Source of the DNA: Paraconiothyrium sp. Pb-2020
Taxonomy: Eukaryota; Ascomycota; Dothideomycetes; Pleosporales; Didymosphaeriaceae
NCBI GenBank assembly: GCA_022419385.1
Contig: JAJUBI010000006.1
Span: 1,116,001 to 1,180,000 of the forward strand
Reading direction: 5' to 3'
Length of the DNA: 64,000 bases
The position numbers were made by a program, and so were the translations under genes. Below are positions 1 through 10,008 of this stretch, in pieces. The notes under the pieces are model-generated. The model saw nothing but the letters and a program-made list of their open reading frames with translations. It ran no database searches and had not been told where the DNA came from. How positions within the stretch are numbered: position 1 is the stretch's first letter; each line of letters begins with the position of its first letter.

Positions 1-472
1 CATCCACTGAACACACCCAAAAGCTCTTCCGTGATGCGCTGAACGCCCACGTCAAGTACATCAGCGATGCTTCTGACGGACGAGGCGTCGACCGACACCT
101 GTTCGGTCTGAAGAAGTGCTTGAAGGAGGGCGAGGAGCTGCCTAGCCTGTACAAGGACCCAGCGTATGGATATAGCAGCACGTGGTTCATCTCAAGCTCG
201 CAACTGAGCTCGGAGTACTTCAACGGATACGGATGGAGTCAGGTCGTCGATGACGGGTGGGGCATCGCGTACATGATCAACGAGAACAGCATCCAGTTCA
301 ATGTGTGCTCGAAGGGCCTAGGTTCGGTATGTTAATACTATATTGTTCTGGATCAATTTGAACGTGGACTAACAGCGTGTAGGACAAGATGAGCTTCTAT
401 CTTAATGAGGCGGCCGGCGATATCAGAGATCTGATGCTACCTACGCTCGAGGCGCCCAAGGCCAAGCTGTAA
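1..472 (+). CDS. Carnitine O-acetyltransferase, C-terminal part
   Basis: This is the 3' end of a choline/carnitine O-acyltransferase, which moves acetyl groups between CoA and carnitine so that they can cross organelle membranes. Reading begins at base 3 of the window, and the 5' part lies outside. The visible part runs from a helix containing LFRDAL through the family's C-terminal core: DPAYGYSSTWFISSSQL, then GYGWSQVVDDGWGIAYMI. An intron at 327-382 (GTATGT donor, CTAAC branch, TAG acceptor) leads to a last exon of 90 bases ending at TAA (470-472). The protein ends in Ala-Lys-Leu, a classical type 1 peroxisomal targeting signal. This fits the fungal CAT2 type, which serves both peroxisomes and mitochondria. 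Family assignment is firm; which paralogue it is cannot be decided from this fragment. Confidence 0.9.
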
Positions 473-1069
473 AACAATTGTCGTTGATATTTTGCGTTTG
501 GGTAGCCACTGTACATAGCACGATGGAGCAACACTGTACCCTGTAAGGAAGATCTACTTTGCATGCTGCCAAGATGGCGATGGAATAGATGCATCTAGAT
601 GTTGAATCAGCACGTTCGAAGCAACCACATGCAGTTTCATGGAATGTGTGATTATACAGCTGTGGACAACAAGCTCGAAGGAACGGATTTGACTGAATCA
701 TCGCACTTGTGAGTAGCGTGCACGCCCTACCTGACCCCGCATTTCCCCCGGATTGATATGTCCTACGCTAGCGAGAACGACGTCCAACGTGCAACTTTCG
801 ATTAGCCTGCAGTTAAACGGCAGAATGGTAGGGGAACCCAAGCGTATCGTTTTCCGGAACTACAACCCCTTTGATACGACCACCTACAACGGCTTTTTCT
901 CGCCGTTGCTATACGCCACATAAAAGTGCACCTCCATGCTGGAAAACCAAAACGAGGCACAGGGAGGTTTACCGCGGGCGTATAGGCGAGGTGCGGTCCC
1001 CGGACGCGAATATGCTTCGTCCCCCACTACTCGAGCAAGTACGCCTCAGCAGGAGAATTCAGCCTCATC
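473..1069. other. Intergenic, no gene seen
   Basis: About 600 bases between the carnitine acetyltransferase stop codon and the transporter remnant. It contains only short open frames without recognisable similarity. Confidence 0.5.
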
Positions 1070-1990
1070 ATGGCAACCCATAAAACCGAATTTGAAATCA
1101 TCGGGGTGCTCGACCCACACACCTCGTCTAATGTCGAAGTCCTAGGCCGCGACTTTACGCTCGCAGACTCGGAGCTGCCAAAAGGGTACTTTATCAGCGC
1201 GAACTTCTTGGGCTCGAGTGTGCCTCCTCTATCTCTACAAGCTTTCGAACTCTGGGATATTGTTTGGCGAGTTTGTAGGCGCGTTCTCTAAGAGGAGAAC
1301 GGATATACAGATCAAGGTGGTTTTCTTTATCGGAAATGTTTTCCTCCCTGGTAAGCATGCAGACAGCGTCTGTTATAGGGTCACAACGCTGATATGGTTT
1401 AGCGATGGCTACATCTACCCCAGACACGCCCATCATGGCTGCTGTTTTCGTCTTCCTCGCTGCCGCCTTCATCGGCTGGAACGAGATCCTCAATTCCACT
1501 GTCGCCACCACCGTCGTCAACGACCAGCGAGAGATAGGAACTGCCACAGGCATCGCAGATTCAGCGCGCTCCTTGATGTCGATCATGCTCTACATAAGTC
1601 ACGGATGGTCGTGTATACCATAGCTAGTGAATCCTGCTGACTGATAAAGCGTCTACACAGTCGTGCTTTCTAACCGCCTTGCAGCCACGATCCCCGCCCG
1701 AGTACCGCCTGCGCTTATCGTAGCTGGCCTCCCATCTTCAAGCGTGGCCTCCTTCCTCTCTGCCCTCACACTCGGAACCCTAGCCGCGTGGGATGCCGTT
1801 AATGAACTCTCAGCAGAAAGCCAGGCGGCGGGTGTAAGAGCATATCAGGAGGCCAATGCGGAGGCGTATAAGACGGTGTTTCTGTACGATTGCCTTCTGC
1901 AATGTCGGGATTTTGGCAAGCGTTTGGGCACCGAATGTACATTCATTATTGACGCGAGATGTCGTTGTGCAGCTTCGCGGCCACAAAAGA
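1070..1990 (+). pseudogene. Decayed TRI12-type MFS transporter
   Basis: This is a remnant of a TRI12/siderophore-type major facilitator, normally about 580 residues with 14 membrane spans. The start (1070) encodes a typical N terminus ending in GYFISANFLGS, which leads into the first membrane span in the family. Homology then jumps directly to the late part of the fold around 1255: a G-rich helix followed by a basic loop. After a plausible intron (1351-1402) come the family hallmarks IGWNE, NDQREIGTATGIA, VVLSNRL and AGLPSSSV. Spans of roughly 300 or more residues in between are missing. The joint near 1590-1660 does not splice cleanly. The last helix is split by a one-base frameshift near 1882-1886: the conserved end continues in another frame to about 1985. 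It is therefore a pseudogene with an internal deletion plus a frameshift. No intact copy is present in the window. Confidence 0.72.
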
Positions 1991-3094
1991 ATACCCGCTC
2001 CAGGTCGCCGCCCACCCCATGCTTCACCTTTCACCTCAGCCCTGCCCGCGCCCTCTCTCACTCATTTCATGGAACAAAAAGCAAAAGAACAAATAAATAG
2101 CAAAAAAGAAAACACACAGGCGAATCGAACCGTGCAAAAATCCAAACCCCACAACGCACTCTGATACCCCAGCTTCACTTGGTGCAATGTGAAGCCCCAG
2201 CAACGACCCTAGGTGCTGTGCACACACCTAAGAACCGGTATCCGCTTCGTTGCTGGTCCCGTTCGGTTCCTCGAGATTTAGGATTACTCCCGATCCCACT
2301 TCGCCAACACGAAGGTTGACTTGGAACTGACCCTATGCGATTGTTGGTATGATGGTGAGGGGAATTGTATATATAGACGAGAAAGTGAGAGGTAGGATTA
2401 TTTATTAGGTAGGTGCGCTGCCAGTGGAAAAGTGAAGGACGTGTTTGTTGAGGTGCGATGCGGTGCGGTGTGGGAAAGGTGAACGGCGAGCTGTCATGAT
2501 AGTGAGTGAAGGATGGGTGGTTGAACCGTCGATGTGCAGTGTATGCGTTTAAGCCGCGGCGGTGCAAGAGTCCGTCCAGTTGGTAAGAAATATCACCCTC
2601 TCTGAGCATGCTCATTCTAGGTGCCGCGTATGTTATAAGTGAAAGACACCGAAATTGTTAGTGAGTGGAAAATACAGTGAAAGACGGTACCATAGTATAG
2701 TGTCAAGCATATGTATGACACGTATATCAGACGACGTAGTGCATACAACGATGAACCCACGCTCTTAAAGAATAATTCAACGTCTGCATGTGATTGATCT
2801 GGATTTTACTTGACGCCTTCCGGCCCAGTGATCGAGCTATACATTTCCAGCTCCTGAAAGTGTGATTGACAACCAATATTGCGGCTTCTGCATGGGTTGG
2901 CAGATCAAAAGGTAATGTCTCTTCGACATGCTGCACCGAGTGCTTCTAGATTTGCTTCAAAGAGGAGGTTCATGATACATGTACTTGGGCGCACGGAGGC
3001 GACTGACAAGTGCAGAGCACTATGCTCCTCACATCACAGTCGGCTCCACCAAGGAGACTAGGCACTGAAGGCTGTGGCCTAAACTTCAATATGG
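1991..3094. other. Intergenic, no gene seen
   Basis: About 1.1 kb between the transporter remnant and the 3' end of the rhodanese gene. Open frames here (for example 2175-2615 on the minus strand) are low-complexity and rich in His, Pro and Ser, with no domain signature. Confidence 0.45.
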
Positions 3095-4306
3095 TCACCT
3101 TGCTGTCGCGCTTCTTGTCTTGGCCTTGCCACCTCCCCGCCCAAGTTTGGCACCTCCGTCACCCCAGAGCGACTTTTCGCGCTCGCTCTCGCATTTGCAC
3201 ATGCGTGCACTCCGTATACCTGATCCATCCCCTTCGTGAATATCACGACAATCTTTACAGCAGCTGATCTCCCCTTTTCGTTCGCACGCTTCGCAAACGA
3301 CAAGAATCAAGTGGCAGCCGGGCACATCACACTTGCCGAGGCGACTTTCCGCTTCTCCACAGCCGTGGCATATCGACACTGCCGTACTACCTCCAATCGC
3401 CCCTCGCGCATCGAAGACGTAATTCGTTCCCTTGAAGAAACTGTCCTCAGGCTTCTTCCTCCCCTCTGCAATCTCATCTTCTATCCATGCTTGATACGCT
3501 ACTATGCCACCGTGCAGAGTATACACCGGCGCATCACCGTTCCCTCCATCGCTTGCAAGCGCTTCCTGCATCCACCGTGCCCCTTTTTCGCATCGAATAC
3601 CGCCTGTACAGTACGTAGCCACACCAGATGGTTTCTTATACGCATCATTGCCCAGCACATGCCTTACGACATATCCAGGCCACTGGCTGAACCTCCGCAC
3701 CGCAGGCCGGACAGCTACGCTCCCGTCCCCAGTAACGAAGTAACCAATGCGAGACTCGTAGTGATTCCGCACATCGATCAGCGGTATGTCGCCTTTCTGA
3801 CATAATTCGTGGAACTCCGCAGGCGATAAGGAGATTACATTACTCCACGATGTAGGCGCATAGTTCGTGATGCCAAGCGGCGTAATCTCAGCCGTGACCT
3901 TTACAGACGCCTTGCCGCTAAAAGCACAAGCACAGCCTGGTGTGGGCTTGAAGTATGCGTCGCGCGCTCGCTGGGTCGAAAGATCGATACCAGCAAAGGA
4001 CCAGTGCGTGCGGCATGCTTCGATGTATTGGGTAATGGCGGAGGTCGTCCCACCTAGCGTGATGTTGAAACCCTCGGTCGCGATGCGGAACTTTCCGCCG
4101 ATTTGAAGGCGGGCTGTTATGTCTTTGTGGAAGCTGGCCAGTACTTGGGGTGACTGAGTACGTTGTGCGTATTCCGAGGATAAGACGGGGGCGTTAGCCC
4201 AGTAACGGTAGAAGAGTAAGACGCTTCCGCCTTCGGTTTGGGCAGGGCATGTGCAAGTGTATGTCACAGGATCGGATTTGTCCTTTGGTGTTGTCACATC
4301 CTGCAT
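3095..4306 (-). CDS. TrhO/TSTD2-like rhodanese-domain protein
   Basis: An intronless gene for 403 residues. It has the three-part layout of the UPF0176/TrhO family (eukaryotic relatives are called TSTD2): an N-terminal acylphosphatase-like domain (about 25-125), a rhodanese domain (about 150-285) with the active loop CTGGIRC near 235, and a C-terminal Cys-rich zinc-binding-like section with repeated CxxC pairs (about 315-360). In bacteria TrhO uses oxygen to hydroxylate uridine 34 of certain tRNAs. The role of fungal members is not established, so a tRNA-modification role is inference. The tail after about 370 is basic and rich in Gly, Lys and Arg. The start is the first ATG of the frame and gives a family-like N terminus. 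Confidence 0.9.
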   Translation of the reverse strand: MQDVTTPKDKSDPVTYTCTCPAQTEGGSVLLFYRYWANAPVLSSEYAQRTQSPQVLASFHKDITARLQIGGKFRIATEGFNITLGGTTSAITQYIEACRTHWSFAGIDLSTQRARDAYFKPTPGCACAFSGKASVKVTAEITPLGITNYAPTSWSNVISLSPAEFHELCQKGDIPLIDVRNHYESRIGYFVTGDGSVAVRPAVRRFSQWPGYVVRHVLGNDAYKKPSGVATYCTGGIRCEKGARWMQEALASDGGNGDAPVYTLHGGIVAYQAWIEDEIAEGRKKPEDSFFKGTNYVFDARGAIGGSTAVSICHGCGEAESRLGKCDVPGCHLILVVCEACERKGEISCCKDCRDIHEGDGSGIRSARMCKCESEREKSLWGDGGAKLGRGGGKAKTRSATAR

Positions 4307-4618
4307 TGTGGTCTAGTACGACTCTACACCGGGGTTGAGAGGGTTGAGTGTGGAGTGCAAGAGAGGGTTTGTTCCGGACGTCGGAAGGTAGCACTAGCTG
4401 TATGTGGGGAAACGCTAACCGAGCACAGTTAGTCACACATCGGATTTTGCTGAACGACACTGTAGAATATGTTAGCTGAAAAGTATGATCGGTATTACAC
4501 GTGTTCTTCTCAGCTCTATGTAGAATTCAATGATCTTGAAAACAGAGCTGAGCTCGGAAGAACAATTCCTTCATATATGTAAGGTCTACAATTAACACCG
4601 ACGCTACCGAGAACGATG
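4307..4618. other. Promoter region of the rhodanese gene
   Basis: Some 310 bases between the rhodanese start codon and the P450 stop codon. It must hold the rhodanese promoter and the P450 3' end. No specific motif is convincing. Confidence 0.4.
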
Positions 4619-6311
4619 CTATTCTCCGGCTGCAGCGTGCAGTCGCACCTTGACTCCATTCTTGGGTCTGCCTGTTAAAGACAGGCTCCACTTAATTGGT
4701 TCCGATGCCACAACGGAGCCGTCCAATTTGTCGAACCGTTGTAAGAGGCGCACGACTACGTAGCCAGCCTTTGTCAAGGCGAATTGTTGTCCAAGGCAGA
4801 TTCTGATCAAATGTGAGTACGTTAATAGTACCATTGAGGGTTAGGATGTTTACCGCGGCCCACCGTTGAACGGAAGATACTCAAACCCATATTTCTGGTT
4901 TTGCCATCGCTCCGGCCTAAATGTTTCTGCGTCTGGGCCCCAAAACTCAGGTTGCCTATGCATCAACCATACCATGTATACCGTCTCTGTCCCCTTCGGG
5001 ACAAAGATTGGTGAAAGTCCATCCTTGCCGCCCCCAGAGGGAAGACTGGTGTCCCGGGCGCACCGCCGCGAGTTCCAGGGTAAGCTAGGATACAACCGTA
5101 GGGTCTCATTGATGCACCATTGAAGGTACGAACAAGCTTTCAACCCGGAAAAAGAAATGTTCTTAGGCGAATAGAATGTCCCGAAATCTTCGATAACAGT
5201 CTCGCGGAGCTTGCTGAAGATCTTGGGGTGCTGAGCTAGCATAAGAAACAAGAAACTCAGCATGGCCGCCGTGGTATCGCGACCAGCCACGAGCATGGAT
5301 AGCAGCTGATCACGAATCTCGACCGGATCGTTGGTCTCCTTCACTAAGCTGTCCAGAAACACATACTTTTCCCTTTTGCCTTCTTCCTTCTGCTCGGGAG
5401 CCTCGCGGCGGCCGAGGGCTTTGTGGACAAACTTATCGATGTATCGGTGGCAAAGCCGACAACCGCTCATGAAGCTCTTGGTCTCGATCAGGGAATAAAA
5501 CTCATTGAGCAACATGGCCATCGATATGCGGTACTGGCAAGCGTCAAAAGTATCCACGAACGCGCTATCTTCGACGTTCTTAGCCATGGCCTCTTCGGAG
5601 AGTGCGGAAAGCTGAGTGTTTGTGCTCTGACCAAATAGAAATTCGCTGGAAGAATCCATGGTGAATCGAAAGAAAAGTGGCTGAAGATCAATAACCTCCG
5701 ACCAGGTGTTGGCTTTCGTGGGCAGAGCCTGAAGCATATTTTGAACATGCCGCTCTTCTAGGTCTAGGTCGCTGACTTGATCGCGCGAGAATTGCGGTCT
5801 CAAAAGAGCGCGAGCACGCTCCCATTGCTTCCCGTCGGCCGAAAAGATGCCGTGGCCAAGTCTAATCCACCGGTCAGTCTCCTGTATCACCTTTCGCGAC
5901 TGATGACAATGATTCAACTCACAAAGGAGCAAATGATCCTGTTCGAACCTGCCCAAGTTCAAAATCCTTGAATTGGGTTGCCAATATGGCTTGAATATTC
6001 CTCGGATCGCACGTAAAGAGAACCTTGTCTCCTAATATCTTTTTTTCGTACGTATAGACTTTCCTCTTCACGCGCAAAGACGTGTCGTCAAAGGTGCCCC
6101 TCATGTATTCAAGGGTCCGATTGTTGCTGTGAGCCCACAGGGTCCTGAACAGATTGACAAGTGCGAATGGATCCGGCCAATGCTCGATAGGAGTTGGCTC
6201 GCAGCCCAGCTGCTTCGCCACTGCAGCATGGCGACGCCTTGTCGAGTTCGACGAGATGAAGCTATACACGAGAAAGGCAACGGCAGCGCACAGCAAATAA
6301 ATGGCCAGCAT
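4619..6311 (-). CDS. Cytochrome P450, CYP52-like
   Basis: A microsomal cytochrome P450 of 526 residues from three exons: 5923-6311, 4854-5861 and 4619-4802, with introns of 61 and 51 bp that both join in phase. An N-terminal hydrophobic anchor (about 1-20) precedes the catalytic domain. The I-helix oxygen-binding motif AGRDTT lies near residue 321, the K-helix ExxR (ETLR) near 380, PERW follows, and the heme loop FNGGPRICLG (near 459-468) is split by the second intron. The sequence around the first intron (FKDFELG, then LGHGIFSADG) is characteristic of CYP52 and its relatives. These hydroxylate the terminal carbon of alkanes and fatty acids; related filamentous-fungal families act on other lipophilic substrates. 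The substrate here is therefore open. The nearest neighbours are an aldo-keto reductase and a BBE-type oxidase. Confidence 0.92.
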
Positions 6312-6690
6312 AACGGCGCACCGCGGAAAGCTTTATGATGGCAAAGGGCGACCTCCTTGACCAGTTTAGAGGTACTCTAATAAATGTGACTCAAGGAGCT
6401 GCCTTCGTACGGCACGGCAGACGAAAGAACATGGATAAAGAGACCTGCTGACGCTGCTTACGCAGAATTGGGTTAGACCGCGCCTTCGTCCTCCGTAACA
6501 ACCTTGGAACTTAAGCAACCGGCAGGCGTACGTTGAGCAACAGGCTTATTGGGCGTGTGAGTAGATCAAGCAGAGCACTCCGTCTGCAATCTGTAGTTCA
6601 TATCGCGCAAAGCATTTCCGGTGCAAGACCTATGTCGCAGAGTCGCGCATTGGTGGTTGATGTCTTCACGCCAAGGCTCGCTTGTTATGG
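6312..6690. other. P450 upstream region
   Basis: About 380 bases between the P450 start codon and the fold-back element. It must hold the P450 promoter. I see no coding frame and no distinctive motif. Confidence 0.4.
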
Positions 6691-7196
6691 CGGACTGTTA
6701 CGGTACCGGTAGAAGGAAGGGACAAAATTAAATAAATTTCCAAAATTAACGTCACCTCCCACCTGTATCTCTACGAAAATAAGCTTAAAACCTATAAAAA
6801 GTAGCTAGATCTGTAAGGCTTCGTATGTTTAGTAGATCTAGTAGGTAGGCCGCAGGAGGTGGGTGCTGAGGTGCCTACGCTGAGGTGCCTACCTGCGCGA
6901 GGTGCCTGCCTGCGTGAGGGGCCCCTAAAAATTAGCAATAGGGTGCCTAAAAATTAGTGAGGGTGTGCCTAAAAATTAGTGAGCCCCTCGCTAAAATTTA
7001 GGGGCCTAGCACCCACCTCCTGCGCCCGCACCTCTATTTTCTCTATATAAATCTACTAAACGTACAAAGCCCTATAAACCTAGCTATACTTTATAGATTT
7101 TAAGCTTATTTTTATAGAGATATAGGTGGGAGGCAACGTTAATTTTGGAAATCTGAAAATTAATTTAATTTTGTCCCTTCACCTTCTAACAGTCCG
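6691..7196. mobile_element. Fold-back / MITE-like transposon, 506 bp
   Basis: A non-coding element whose two halves are near-complementary, so a single strand could fold into one long hairpin. The outer ends match: CGGACTGTTA at 6691-6700 against its reverse complement TAACAGTCCG at 7187-7196. Further in, AGAAGG and GGGACAAAATTAAAT at left pair with the right arm near 7160-7186. The pairing continues inward through the AAGCTTA-containing stretches (near 6780 and 7100), the GTTTAGTAG segments (6829 and 7045) and the GC-rich CAGGAGGTGGGTGCT arms (6852 and 7010). The centre carries three copies of GCCTAAAAATTAG or a near form. The left arm has an extra CGGTACCGG-like block near 6701-6709 that the right arm lacks. 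No transposase frame is present, so any movement would need an enzyme supplied elsewhere. I could not identify a clear target-site duplication. Confidence 0.8.
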
Positions 7197-7882
7197 TACT
7201 TATTTGCTGTATCGGGCATGCGATGCGCTGGGGTGCTCAGGACGAGTGTCCATTCACATCTACGAGCATGATACAATCTTGCCTTCACATGGGAGACGGA
7301 TTGGCAATTTGGAAGCAAGGCCAGAGTGAACTTGACCTAGGTGCTGGGATGCCTAGCAACCTTGGAAGATGGAGTGCTCTCAACACATTCTATCCATCGC
7401 CCGAGGGCGGTGCGCCTCAATTGACTGACGCGAACCATTTGATGCTATAGCGATCTCGTGAAAGCCTTAGTGGCTGCCCCGCAGTCCTTCAAAACGGCTG
7501 CCGCGAACTAGTTGTTAGGTGAACCTATGGACCGCCACTGCCGCGTAGCATAGAGACGTTCCGGAAATTAGTCAACATATATTATAGGTGCTTTCCTAGC
7601 GATGAGATTCCAGGCATGTCAGGAGGTACCGTCCCGAGAGCTGATTCAGATTTGATTTCGAACTGATCATCGTAATAACCTTCCGTACTTTTGCACTTGT
7701 CGCAGCTGTTAGGTGAGCGTCCTGTGCACATCAAGATCTTCAGATAGATTCAACCAGGAGCTGTTGTCGGGATGAAAAATCGTACTGCACGAGGCTTGGC
7801 GACACTGACTCGAGTTCAATCTTTTTTGGATTTGCGGCTGTGTGCAACAGCAATAAGACGATTGCGACAATTGCTACAAGCT
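7197..7882. other. Intergenic, no gene seen
   Basis: About 690 bases between the fold-back element and the 3' end of the aldo-keto reductase. There is no supported coding frame. Confidence 0.4.
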
Positions 7883-9175
7883 CTAGTGACCAACCATCGA
7901 TTGGAAGACAGCAGAGAACCTCTCTCCAACCGGCTTGGCAGCGTCCACGATCTTTCGCATATCCTTCAGCTCCTCTTCCGTCAATTCGATATCACGAGAA
8001 GCCCAGTTCTCTTCCAAGCGTGACGCTTTAGTTGTACCTGGAATGGTAATTAATCCCTGCGCAGCAACCCAGGCCAGTGCGATTTGCGCGACCGAGCAAC
8101 CTCTTCGGGTTGCTAACTTTTTGATCTCATCCACGATAGCTTTGTTCTTGTAAAAGTTTTCGCCCTGGAATTTAGGGACTGAGATTCATAGGAGTTAGTC
8201 TACACGAACCCAACAAGATTTTCGGATAATACAACTCGTGACGTACCAGTCCGCCGGAAATCATTAGCGGCGAAGTCATCGGGAGACTTGAATTGGAAGT
8301 CATCCACAAGCCAGCCGTGTCCTAGAGGGCTGAATTCCACAAAGGCCACACCCAATTCCTTCGCCGTCGCAATCAGGCCGCTGCTCTCGTGCAATGTCTC
8401 AAAAGCAGAGTACTCGGCTTGAACGGCATCAATCTTGGCGACTAGGACATGTTAGCGGATACTCTCACGTGTGTAATTGCAGACAGACGAACTCGTGTTT
8501 GCCTTGCGCAAAGTCGCAGCAGAGCATTCAGATAGGCCAATATACTTTGTTTTTCCGGTGCGGCGGAGTTCATCTAGGGCGCCGATGGACTCCTCGAGGG
8601 GGGTCTCTTAGTTGCAGAGTTAGGATACACACTCGAAAAAGCTTTGACTTCCTGGCTTCTAAACGTACTTGGGTCGATCCTGTGGAGATAGTAGAGGTCC
8701 GGAGTGAAACCAAGCCTGTCGATCGTTCCCCCGATGTATTCCTTGATGTGGGTGGCCGAGTTATTTACTGCTCGTTCGGGCCCGAAGACGTCAAATCCGC
8801 ATTTGGAGGCCACTGCGCGGCGACGTGACGTGAGCCAATGATGCAATGTGGAGAAAGTTGGAGGTCATTGTGCTTACCGAAAAGCTTGTCGCGGACATTG
8901 TGCTTCTTTATGAAGTCTCCAAGAAGCTTCTCGTTTTCGCCATTCTTATAGGCAACCTTGGGGCGCAAAGGCAATTAGAGACCAACGCCCTCAGGTCCTT
9001 TGAAGGGGCGGCATACCGCGGTATCCCAGAATGTGCAGCCCAGCTCGACGGCTTTCAAAAGAACAGGCTCAGACTGTTCGAGATCGAGATCGGTTCCCAT
9101 AGCAGAATTGAGACCCATGGCGCCAAATCCGGGAACATGGACCTTTTGGTCGCCAAATGGGAGTATCTTGACCAT
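7883..9175 (-). CDS. Aldo-keto reductase
   Basis: A cytosolic NADPH-dependent aldo-keto reductase of 328 residues, reconstructed from six exons: 9017-9175, 8878-8956, 8669-8812, 8493-8606, 8247-8441 and 7883-8178. All five introns (51-68 bp) join in phase; the fourth has a weak GTTCGT donor. The catalytic tetrad of the family is visible: Asp in FWDTA, Tyr in VAYKNGEN, Lys in VASKCGF and His in LHRID. The second half carries the substrate- and cofactor-binding motifs AVQAEYSAFE, PLGHG and PGTTK (the family's nicotinamide and phosphate sites). The layout resembles the pyridoxal-reductase-like/AKR13 groups common in fungi, but the substrate cannot be read from sequence. It sits between the fold-back element and the BBE-type oxidase, in the same orientation as the P450 and that oxidase. 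Confidence 0.9.
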
Positions 9176-10008
9176 CTTCTTGGATTTTGACAGTCTAAAT
9201 GAGCGTCAGCGTAGCTATGGCTCGTTGTCGAGCACCCAGCTCCACGCTCTTTGGAATTGGATGGACACGCGCGCAAGGGGTATATGTTACGAGACTTACA
9301 ATCGAAAGCGTAGTTCTTTGGTAGTGTGAAGGCGAGGAATCAAGGCAAGCGGCCTCGCACTGATTTGTATTATAGCCGACATAGGTAGAAGCCCATCGCC
9401 GCCATGCCGTCACACTAATCGGGCCGGTTGAGCTTTGCATCATTTGGGTCTACATGACTAGAGCATTTCTTTTTTTACTCTTGCTTGGTTGGGATGTCAG
9501 CCGTTTTAGTCACGTGGCTTTCATGCAAGAGGATTACCTCTGCATCCGCGACACGGGTAAGGAGGGCGTTGAGTGACCTGGTGGGTCCCCACCTTTTTCT
9601 GTGACGTAAAATGAAATGGGATCCATCTTTAACAAATGAGGCCGGCACTGAACGCTAATCGCCGATAAAATCCGGCCATCATGGCCGAAAGCTTTTTCAT
9701 GGGTGCTGGTCACTCTTGCTAGTTGCCTCACCCGATTCTCACGATTTTCAATCGCCCTGTTGCCCTGCTCCATGATCCAGCCGTTGACCTCTGTCGCAGG
9801 ACAAGGGGCCTGGTGAACCCGGCGACTTCTCGGCAAACCGGAGACCATATGCTCAGTGCTAAGAGCCACATGAAAGCACGTCCGAGTTACTGCTGCCCTT
9901 GCACAAACTATTCACTAAAATGCGCGGACTTTTGTTTACTAGCTTACAGGAGTATTACAGGATACTCACGTCAAGGTCATACCATAGGTACTCTGAAAAA
10001 TCAAATCC
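9176..10008. other. Intergenic, AKR promoter side
   Basis: About 830 bases holding the aldo-keto reductase promoter and the 3' flank of the BBE-type oxidase. Open frames at 9195-9443, 9534-9869 and 9723-10022 show no recognisable domain. Confidence 0.4.

Noticed and set aside
2175..2615. Minus-strand frame of 146 codons
   Set aside because: Low-complexity His/Pro/Ser-rich translation without a domain; no splice or start context.
6720..7190. Repeat-induced point mutation in the fold-back element
   Set aside because: AT-rich arms alternate with GC-rich arms that still pair well; without other copies RIP cannot be judged.
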